From: Novosphingobium sp.
GTDB taxonomy: Bacteria > Pseudomonadota > Alphaproteobacteria > Sphingomonadales > Sphingomonadaceae
Reading direction: 5' to 3'
Assembly: GCA_009885425.1 (NCBI GenBank)
Contig: VFKS01000034.1
Coordinates: forward strand, 1 to 11,479
DNA length: 11,479 nucleotides
In this document: positions 6,745 through 11,479 of the stretch, in pieces
Numbering within the stretch: position 1 is the first letter of the stretch
Layout: each line of letters begins with the position of its first letter
Notes under the pieces: model-generated
Database searches by the model: none
The model's input: the letters and a program-made list of their open reading frames with translations, nothing else
What the model was told of the DNA's origin: nothing
Program-made: the position numbers and the translations under genes

Positions 6745-7599
6745 ATGCTCGCTGCCGAGCGCGGGGCGGCTGCGAACACCCTGGCCGCCTATCGCCGCGA
6801 TCTGGAAGGCGCCGAAGAAGCAATCGGAGATCTGGTTAGGGCGGATAATGCGGCGGTCGCGTCACTCGGTGCGGCTTGGGCGGGGCTCGCGCCGTCAAGT
6901 TTGGCGCGTAAATGCTCGGCGCTTCGTCAGTTCTTCGGTTTTCTGATTGATGAAGGCCTGCGCGGTGACGATCCATCACCCGCGCTGCCGCGCCCGCGGA
7001 CCCGCCGCCCACTGCCGCGCTTGCTCAGCCACGTCGAAGTTGAGGCGCTGTTCAGCCGGACTGAGGATGAAGCCTCTGGGGACAAAGCTGAAGCGGTGCG
7101 GATGCTGGTGTTGCTCGAGCTGCTCTATGGTTCCGGTCTGCGTGCGACCGAGCTGGTGTCCTTGCCGCTCAACGCGGTTCCGCGCGACGCACCGTTCCTG
7201 ACGATCACGGGCAAAGGCGGGCAGCAGCGGATGGTGCCGGTCAGCACCCGTGCGAAGCAGGCCCTGTCGCGCTGGCTGGCGCTGCGACCGGAGGGCAGCA
7301 AAGCGCTGTTTCCATCTAGTTCGCGGCAGGGCCACCTGACCCGGATCCGGCTGTTCCAGCTGCTCCGTGCGCTGGCCGTGCGCAGCGGGATCGATCCCGA
7401 AAAGGTTAGCCCGCACGTGCTGCGTCACGCCTTTGCCACCCATTTGCTGGAGGGCGGAGCGGACCTTCGGGTGCTGCAGACACTGCTCGGCCATGCCGAT
7501 ATAGCCACCACGCAGATATATACCCATGTCGATGCGGCGCGGCTGGTGGCCTTGGTCAATGCGCGGCACCCTCTTGCGGTGCGGACGATCGAGGGCTAG
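6745..7599 (+). CDS. xerD: Tyrosine recombinase XerD (site-specific recombinase)
   Basis: XerD acts with XerC at dif to resolve chromosome dimers before division. From ATG 6745 the protein has 284 residues. The SAM-like core-binding domain covers about 1-85 (AAANTLAAYRRDL near the start) and the catalytic domain about 90-284. All catalytic residues are present: R133 (YGSGLRATEL), K157 (ITGKGGQQR), H224 and R227 (HVLRHAFATHLL), H250 (LLGHADIATTQIYTH) and nucleophile Y259. XerD rather than XerC is favoured by the SPHVLRHAFATHLL segment and the accA neighbour, which is inference. The start is doubtful. ATG 6745 has no ribosome site (a CCTTCC tract lies upstream) and cuts the first helix. In-frame codons from 6715 encode ISAAIDSFLA, matching family N-termini, but offer only ATT or ATA as starts. 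The accA ATG follows nine bases after the stop. Confidence 0.92.
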   Translation: MLAAERGAAANTLAAYRRDLEGAEEAIGDLVRADNAAVASLGAAWAGLAPSSLARKCSALRQFFGFLIDEGLRGDDPSPALPRPRTRRPLPRLLSHVEVEALFSRTEDEASGDKAEAVRMLVLLELLYGSGLRATELVSLPLNAVPRDAPFLTITGKGGQQRMVPVSTRAKQALSRWLALRPEGSKALFPSSSRQGHLTRIRLFQLLRALAVRSGIDPEKVSPHVLRHAFATHLLEGGADLRVLQTLLGHADIATTQIYTHVDAARLVALVNARHPLAVRTIEG

Positions 7600-7608
7600 C
7601 GCGAAACG

Positions 7609-8568
7609 ATGATTTCTTACCTAGAGTTCGAAAAGCCGATTGCGGCGCTCGAAGCCCGGATTGCTGAACTGCGCAAGACCGCCGCGCAGGGCGATGTTGA
7701 TATCAGCGGCGAAATCCGCCGGCTGGAATCGAAAAGCGCCGAACTGCTCGCCAGCACCTATAAAGCGTTGACCCCCTGGCAAAAGACGCAAGTCGCACGC
7801 CACCCGATGCGACCGCATTTCTGTGATTTCGTAGCGCAAATGTTCACCGATTTCATGCCGCTGGGCGGGGATCGTTATTACGGCGATGATCAGGCGATCA
7901 TCGGCGGCTTTGCCACGCTGAACGCCAATGGCCAGGAACGCCGGGTGATGCTGATCGGGCATGAAAAGGGCAACGACACCCAAAGCCGGATCAAGCACAA
8001 TTTCGGCATGGGCAAACCCGAAGGCTATCGCAAGGCGATCCGCCTGATGGAACTGGCCGGGCGGTTCGGCCTGCCGGTGGTCACTTTGGTCGATACCTCG
8101 GGCGCGTTTCCGGGGATCGAGGCTGAGGAACGCGGCCAGGCTGAGGCGATTGCTCGCTCAACTGAGGCATGCTTGGCCTTGCCGGTGCCGATGGTCGCGG
8201 TGATTGTGGGTGAGGGCGGATCAGGCGGCGCTGTCGCGCTGGCGAGCGCCGAACGGGTGCTGATGCTGGAACACGCGGTCTATTCGGTGATCAGCCCCGA
8301 AGGCTGCGCATCGATTCTGTGGCGGACCAACGAAAAGGCTGCAGAAGCCGCCGAAGCGATGAAAGTTACCGCGCAGGACTTGCTCGGGCTCGCCGTGATT
8401 GACCGGATCGTCACGGAACCGGTTGGCGGTGCGCACCGCGATCCGTCGCTGGCGATGGAAGCTTTGGCCAAGGCGATTGGCGAAGAGCTGGACACGCTGG
8501 CCAAGCTTCCGGCTGACAAGCTGCGGACCCTGCGTGAAGAACGTTTTTTGCGGATTGGTGAAGGCTGA
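7609..8568 (+). CDS. accA: Acetyl-CoA carboxylase carboxyltransferase subunit alpha
   Basis: AccA with AccD transfers the carboxyl group from biotin carboxyl carrier protein to acetyl-CoA, giving malonyl-CoA for fatty acid synthesis. The 319-residue length is normal. The helical N-terminus begins YLEFEKPIAALEARIAEL as in other AccA proteins. Later landmarks are KHNFGMGKPEGYRKAIRLM (129-147), TLVDTSGAFPGIEAEERGQ (159-177), the oxyanion/acyl-CoA loop GEGGSGGAVAL (201-211) and YSVISPEGCASILWR (225-239). ATG 7609 starts the conserved sequence directly. The best upstream ribosome site is GAGGG overlapping the xerD end, so translation is probably coupled to xerD termination nine bases before. No clear terminator follows; the M48 protease gene starts 79 bases on. 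Confidence 0.97.
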   Translation: MISYLEFEKPIAALEARIAELRKTAAQGDVDISGEIRRLESKSAELLASTYKALTPWQKTQVARHPMRPHFCDFVAQMFTDFMPLGGDRYYGDDQAIIGGFATLNANGQERRVMLIGHEKGNDTQSRIKHNFGMGKPEGYRKAIRLMELAGRFGLPVVTLVDTSGAFPGIEAEERGQAEAIARSTEACLALPVPMVAVIVGEGGSGGAVALASAERVLMLEHAVYSVISPEGCASILWRTNEKAAEAAEAMKVTAQDLLGLAVIDRIVTEPVGGAHRDPSLAMEALAKAIGEELDTLAKLPADKLRTLREERFLRIGEG

Positions 8569-8616
8569 GCTTGGCCCGTTAAGGCTTTCCAAGCAGCAAA
8601 TATGGGCTTAGCCCTG

Positions 8617-8631
8617 TGGAGTTCCACTCCA
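8617..8631. promoter_or_regulatory. Perfect inverted repeat just upstream of the M48 protease ribosome site
   Basis: TGGAGT and ACTCCA form a perfect six-base inverted repeat with a three-base centre, five bases before AGGGAG and 17 bases before the ATG. A second short inverted repeat, GGGC-TTA-GCCC, lies just upstream (8604-8614). The pair could be an operator or leader hairpins. No T-run follows either one, so they are not intrinsic terminators. The functional reading is inference. Confidence 0.3.
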
Positions 8632-8647
8632 TCGCAGGGAGACGCAG

Positions 8648-10135
8648 ATGTCTAACCGGAAATCCGTTCAAACTACTTTGGCCATCGGCGCCGCGCTGGC
8701 GCTGGTCGCCGCGCCGCAAGGTGGCGTTACCGCCCAGTCTACGACTGGCACCGCCATGGCGATCACCGCCAAGGAAAAGCAGAAAGGAACCGAATACCAC
8801 CCGCAGTTGGTGGCTGAATTCGGCGGAGCAATGACCGGGCCCCAGGCTCTTTATGTTGAAAGCGTCGGCAAAAAGATCGCGCTGCAATCGGGGATGTCCA
8901 GCAGAAGCAGCGATTTCACGGTGACCTTGCTCAACTCGTCCGTCGACAACGCGTTCGCGACTACCGGCGGCTATATCTACACCACCCGCCAGCTGGTGAC
9001 GCTGATGAACAATGAGGCGGAACTGGCCGGGGTGCTGGGCCACGAAAACGGTCACGGCGCCGCTCGCCACTCAGCCAAGCGGCAAAGTGCTGCGACTCGC
9101 AACCAAATCCTGGGCGTGCTTGGCGCGGTGTTGTCGGGCGCGCTGCTGGGCAACAGCCAGATTGGGCAGTTTCTGCAGCAAGGCTCGTTGCAAGCCGCAC
9201 AATTCTTCACGTTGAAATACTCCCGCAGTCAGGAAAACGAGGCCGACAAGCTGGGAGTCGAATATTTGCGCCGCGCTGGCTACGATCCACGTGCGATGTC
9301 GACCGTTCTGCAAAGCCTGGCGAATCAGAACGCACTTTCGGCGCGGTTGCTGGGTGTCGGCAGTGATCGGGTGCCCGAATGGGCTTCAACCCACCCCAAT
9401 CCAGCACAACGGGTCTCGACCACCCTGGCCCTGGCCGGGGCAACCCCGAAGGGTGTTACCAACCGCGACACGTTCCTGACCAAGATCAATGGCCTGACCT
9501 ACGGCGATGATCCCAAACAGGGGATCGTCGAAGGCCGCAAATTCGTCCATCCGGTTGAGAAATTTGCGTTCGAGGCCCCCAATGGCTTCTATTTGCTCAA
9601 CGGCACCCGCGCAGTGGCGATCAGCGGACAGGCCGGCAAGGGGCAGTTGACGGCGGCAGCCTATAACGGTGATCTCGATGCCTATGTTCGGTCGGTTTTC
9701 ACCGCGTTGGGTACGCAAAATAAGATCACGATCACGCCAGGCAGCATTTCGCGCACAACGGTGAACGGCCTGCCCGCCGCCTATTCGATGGCGCGTGTGG
9801 CGCAGGGCAACAATGCTGCAATCGATGTGACGGTCTTTGCCTATCAGTTCGACGCGACCCACGCCTTTCACTTCATGACCATGACGCAAGCGGGCGGGGC
9901 CAATGTGTTTGAACCGATGTTTGCATCGATGCGGCGAATCACTGCGATCGAAGCGGCAGCGGTGAAGCCGCGCAAGCTGCTGGTGGTGACTGCAAAGAAC
10001 GGCGACACCGTGCAGACACTGGCCAAGCGGATGGCCTATACTGATGCACCGCTCGATCGGTTCCTAGTGCTGAACGCGTTGCGGGCAGATTCCAAGATTA
10101 TGGTTGGTCAGCGGGTCAAGCTGGTTACCTATTGA
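8648..10135 (+). CDS. Secreted M48 family zinc metalloprotease with LysM-like C-terminus
   Basis: This 495-residue protein starts at ATG 8648, preceded by AGGGAG six bases upstream. Residues 1-29 form a signal peptide (hydrophobic LAIGAALALVAA, probable cleavage after VTA), so it is periplasmic. The M48 domain (about 40-270) holds HENGH at 132-136 with catalytic E133. The third zinc ligand is E196 in the ENEAD motif (YSRSQENEADKLG), and the segment NAFATTGGYIYTTRQL is typical of the family. A middle region of unclear fold covers about 290-435. The last 53 residues (443-495) resemble a LysM repeat: NGDTVQTLAKRM, then VLNAL and VGQRVKLV. Relatives such as BepA degrade or assist envelope proteins; a role in outer-membrane or cell-wall quality control is inferred. 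The N and G inside HExxH are unusual, but both zinc histidines and the glutamate are kept. A strong terminator follows. Confidence 0.92.
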   Translation: MSNRKSVQTTLAIGAALALVAAPQGGVTAQSTTGTAMAITAKEKQKGTEYHPQLVAEFGGAMTGPQALYVESVGKKIALQSGMSSRSSDFTVTLLNSSVDNAFATTGGYIYTTRQLVTLMNNEAELAGVLGHENGHGAARHSAKRQSAATRNQILGVLGAVLSGALLGNSQIGQFLQQGSLQAAQFFTLKYSRSQENEADKLGVEYLRRAGYDPRAMSTVLQSLANQNALSARLLGVGSDRVPEWASTHPNPAQRVSTTLALAGATPKGVTNRDTFLTKINGLTYGDDPKQGIVEGRKFVHPVEKFAFEAPNGFYLLNGTRAVAISGQAGKGQLTAAAYNGDLDAYVRSVFTALGTQNKITITPGSISRTTVNGLPAAYSMARVAQGNNAAIDVTVFAYQFDATHAFHFMTMTQAGGANVFEPMFASMRRITAIEAAAVKPRKLLVVTAKNGDTVQTLAKRMAYTDAPLDRFLVLNALRADSKIMVGQRVKLVTY

Positions 10136-10160
10136 TCGCTTTTGCGTCGCGCCAATAGCA

Positions 10161-10190
10161 AAAGGGCGGCAGGTTTCCCTGCCGCCCTTT
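10161..10190. terminator. Strong, probably bidirectional intrinsic terminator
   Basis: A perfect 13-base stem (AAAGGGCGGCAGG with its complement) encloses a TTTC loop. On the plus strand it is followed by CGTTTTA, and on the minus strand by TTTTGC. It lies between the convergent M48 protease and Flp pilin genes, so it can end transcription from both sides. Confidence 0.9.
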
Positions 10191-10214
10191 CGTTTTACCT
10201 AAGTAGGCTTGGAA

Positions 10215-10388
10215 TTACGCGTTAGCGCCTTCCATGGCCGACGAAGTGGTGTTGAAGGTGGTCTGCAGTTCGTTGCCCAGACCCTGCATTGCAGTGATGG
10301 CAGCAACGGCGATCAGAGCAGCGATCAGGCCATATTCAATAGCGGTCGCACCAGCATCGTCACGGAAAAGATTCTTGAAAAACTTCAT
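10215..10388 (-). CDS. Flp/Fap family type IVb pilin, downstream copy (pilin A)
   Basis: This is a 57-residue prepilin. The short basic leader MKFFKNLFRDDAG ends in glycine 13, followed by ATAIEYGLIAALIAV. This gives the prepilin peptidase site G|A with glutamate at +5 and tyrosine at +6, as in Flp pilins (PF04964), then a hydrophobic helix and a short polar tail. The mature subunit would have 44 residues. ATG 10388 is chosen because AGGAGA lies about 7 bases upstream on the minus strand; the open frame to 10436 adds 16 residues that do not fit a prepilin leader. Flp pilins assemble into Tad pili for surface attachment. No tad assembly gene lies in the window. It is 103 bases downstream of the second pilin gene and ends before the shared terminator. 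Confidence 0.92.
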   Translation of the reverse strand: MKFFKNLFRDDAGATAIEYGLIAALIAVAAITAMQGLGNELQTTFNTTSSAMEGANA

Positions 10389-10415
10389 GATTAGTCTCCT
10401 GTTAGCAGTCAATTT

Positions 10416-10451
10416 ACCCGGCTCTTTCCCTGTCACCCGGATTGAGCAATC
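10416..10451. promoter_or_regulatory. Direct repeat and palindrome in the gap between the two pilin genes
   Basis: ACCCGG occurs at 10416-10421 and 10435-10440, 19 bases apart start to start. The second copy abuts the imperfect palindrome GATTG-AG-CAATC (10440-10451). All lie in the 103-base leader of pilin A, whose stretch otherwise holds only the ribosome site at its end. They may be regulator sites for a separate pilin A promoter, but no clear -35/-10 pair was found. Confidence 0.2.
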
Positions 10452-10491
10452 ACCGAACTAAGGGGAAATTCTTGCGAAATGTTTAATGCTC

Positions 10492-10671
10492 CTAACCGCT
10501 GATTGCGGCGGCGGTTTTGTCCGAGATGGTTTCCCACATGGTGATGCTGCCATCGGCAAAGGCCTGCAGCGCCGACAGCATCGCCAGCACGATCAGGGCC
10601 AGGATCAGGCCATATTCAATCGCGGTCGCACCAGTCTGGTCACTCGTCAGCCGCTTGATGAAATTCTTCAT
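10492..10671 (-). CDS. Flp/Fap family type IVb pilin, upstream copy (pilin B)
   Basis: This 59-residue prepilin begins with leader MKNFIKRLTSDQTG (glycine 14), then ATAIEYGLILALIVLA: prepilin peptidase site G|A, glutamate at +5 and tyrosine at +6. The hydrophobic helix is followed by a tail ending DKTAAAISG. The mature subunit would have 45 residues. It shares the GATAIEYGLI core with pilin A, but the rest differs considerably, so the pair is an old duplication or two distinct subunits rather than a recent copy. The ribosome site is weak: GGGGA lies about 10 bases before ATG 10671 on the minus strand. It is first in the tandem pair and divergent from the Nudix gene across 81 bases. Confidence 0.92.
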   Translation of the reverse strand: MKNFIKRLTSDQTGATAIEYGLILALIVLAMLSALQAFADGSITMWETISDKTAAAISG

Positions 10672-10752
10672 TGGTTCGCATCCCCAAATTGGGCAGGTTG
10701 CAGGTCAATTACTGACTTCATCCCTAAGAATTGATTTAAGGCAGAGCCTAAC

Positions 10753-11169
10753 GTGAAAAAAATTCCGACAGTGATTCCGGTGGTGGCGCTGGCGCTTATC
10801 GATGGAGCGGGGCAAATACTGATGCAGCGCCGCCGCTTGCTGGCCGATCACGGCGGGTTGTGGGAATTTCCTGGCGGCAAGGTAGAGGCCGGGGAAACGC
10901 TGGTTTCAGCGCTGCTACGCGAGATCAAGGAAGAGCTTGGCCTGACACTGAAGGCTGAGGCGTTGGTGCCACTTTCGTTCGCTGCCAGCCCGGATCAACC
11001 GCATGTCATCCTGCTTTACACTTGCCGCAGTTGGGAAGGCGATCCGGTCTGCCTTGACGGCGAGGAGATTGGCTGGTTCGCCCCTGAGGCACTGGCCGAT
11101 CTGGCCATGCCGCCGCTCGATGTGCCGTTGGCGCGGGCGGTGAAAGATTGCGTCAAAAGGACGAAATAG
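10753..11169 (+). CDS. mutT: MutT-type Nudix hydrolase (8-oxo-dGTP diphosphatase-like)
   Basis: The protein has 138 residues with a complete Nudix box at 42-64: G42, E48, then REIKEELGL at 56-64, matching GX5EX7REUXEEXGU. The preceding segment GGLWEFPGGKVE and the length are typical of the MutT group, which hydrolyses 8-oxo-dGTP to the monophosphate and prevents A:T to C:G transversions. The exact substrate is inferred from family likeness. Translation starts at GTG 10753; the next in-frame ATG would remove strand one. The ribosome site is weak (AAGGCAGAG about 10 bases upstream). It is divergent from the Flp pilin pair and lies 45 bases before tRNA-Arg on the same strand. Confidence 0.9.
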   Translation: MKKIPTVIPVVALALIDGAGQILMQRRRLLADHGGLWEFPGGKVEAGETLVSALLREIKEELGLTLKAEALVPLSFAASPDQPHVILLYTCRSWEGDPVCLDGEEIGWFAPEALADLAMPPLDVPLARAVKDCVKRTK

Positions 11170-11173
11170 CGGG

Positions 11174-11202
11174 TTGCCAAGCCAAGGCGAGGTGCCTAAG
11201 AG
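11174..11202 (+). promoter_or_regulatory. Candidate promoter for tRNA-Arg
   Basis: TTGCCA (11174-11179, five of six to TTGACA) and TAAGAG (11197-11202, weak -10) are 17 bases apart. The predicted start near 11209 leaves about six leader bases before the tRNA. The GC-rich CGCCTC after the -10 resembles stringently controlled stable-RNA promoters. A seven-base hairpin (11189-11208) overlaps it. Confidence 0.35.
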
Positions 11203-11214
11203 CGCCTCTCCAAC

Positions 11215-11291
11215 GCGCCCGTAGCTCAGCTGGATAGAGCATCAGACTACGAATCTGAGGGTCGGACGTTCGAATCGTTCCGGGCGCACCA
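11215..11291 (+). tRNA. tRNA-Arg(ACG)
   Basis: This is a 77-base cloverleaf. The acceptor GCGCCCG pairs with CGGGCGC, the D stem GCTC pairs with GAGC, and the anticodon stem TCAGA pairs with TCTGA around loop CTACGAA. The T arm GGACG-TTCGAAT-CGTTC has one G-T wobble. The discriminator is A and CCA is encoded. Anticodon ACG would be deaminated to ICG by TadA and read CGU, CGC and CGA arginine codons. Confidence 0.97.
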
Positions 11292-11301
11292 TTACCCAAT
11301 C

Positions 11302-11326
11302 AGCCTCCCGCAAGGGGGGCTTTTTT
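11302..11326 (+). terminator. Intrinsic terminator after tRNA-Arg
   Basis: Stem AGCCTCCC / GGGGGGCT (eight pairs, one G-T) with a GCAA tetraloop is followed by TTTTTT at 11321-11326. It lies 10 bases after the tRNA CCA. The reverse strand has no T-run, so it acts in the plus direction only. Confidence 0.88.
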
Positions 11327-11347
11327 GTTGTCCGCTTTACGCGCCGG

Positions 11348-11479
11348 CTATCCCAACTTGCGGTGCAGCACCGCAATCTGCTGCGGCATGTCGATCCTTT
11401 GATTGGCCTGATCATAAAGCAGAGCAGGTGCGCTCACGCCCGCGAACTGAGATGGATCTGCGGCATAGTTGGCTGCACC
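11348..11479 (-). CDS. Unidentified protein, C-terminal 43 residues (5' part outside window)
   Basis: One minus-strand frame stays open from the right edge to TAG at 11348-11350, while the other two minus frames contain stops. The visible peptide starts GAANYAADPSQFAGV and ends PQQIAVLHRKLG. It has a plausible soluble composition for a protein end, with no recognisable motif. The gene would converge on the tRNA-Arg terminator. With 43 residues I cannot name a family, and reality as a gene rests on the open frame and position alone. Confidence 0.5.
   Translation of the reverse strand, partial: GAANYAADPSQFAGVSAPALLYDQANQRIDMPQQIAVLHRKLG

Noticed and set aside
8604..8614. GGGCTTAGCCC as accA terminator
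   Set aside because: The stem is short and is followed by GTGGAG rather than a T-run.
10683..10693. CCCAA-A-TTGGG palindrome covering the pilin B ribosome site as an RNA switch
   Set aside because: With a realistic three-base loop only about four pairs remain, too weak to support a claim.
1..11479. Mobile elements, CRISPR arrays, toxin-antitoxin or defence genes
   Set aside because: No transposase, array-like repeat or matching protein was found; the only recombinase has the housekeeping XerD layout.

Overview
The window is a compact, high-GC chromosomal segment that looks like an alphaproteobacterium of the order Sphingomonadales (Erythrobacter/Novosphingobium/Sphingomonas type). This rests on gene content: aroK-aroB facing a xerD-accA cluster, a POT-type transporter, Flp-family pilins and a secreted M48 protease. 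The genus is inference, since no 16S or other marker is present. Apart from the two window edges, every gene looks intact. No IS element, CRISPR array, prophage or obvious foreign island was seen, and no gene-free stretch exceeds about 110 bases.

Left part (1-4735). A cyclase-family hydrolase (minus strand, cut by the left edge) is divergent from a TesB-like thioesterase. The thioesterase runs tail-to-tail into a POT/PTR2 transporter, and their stop codons share the four bases CTAG. On the minus strand, aroK, aroB and the transporter form a likely transcription unit: aroK and aroB overlap, and the transporter follows after 41 bases. AroB and AroK catalyse the second and fifth steps of the shikimate pathway.

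Middle (4736-8568). Facing aroK is a four-gene plus-strand cluster. It starts with a 48-residue membrane or exported peptide and a 610-residue exported protein of unknown function, joined by an ATGA overlap. The tyrosine recombinase xerD and the acetyl-CoA carboxylase subunit accA follow. The first two are the least characterised genes in the window. The xerD start is anomalous: the reading frame for its conserved first helix runs back to the stop codon of the preceding gene without any ATG, GTG or TTG.

Right part (8648-11479). A secreted M48 metalloprotease with a LysM-like C-terminus ends at a strong hairpin terminator. That terminator probably also serves two convergent tandem Flp pilin genes. 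Divergent from the pilins is a MutT-type Nudix hydrolase, followed by tRNA-Arg(ACG) with its own terminator and the 3' end of an unidentified minus-strand gene.

Most of the window is housekeeping. The points that deserve a second look are the 48/610-residue exported pair, the xerD start, a POT transporter that has lost the usual TM10 glutamate, and the tandem pilins. I found no convincing evidence of a wholly new multi-gene system.
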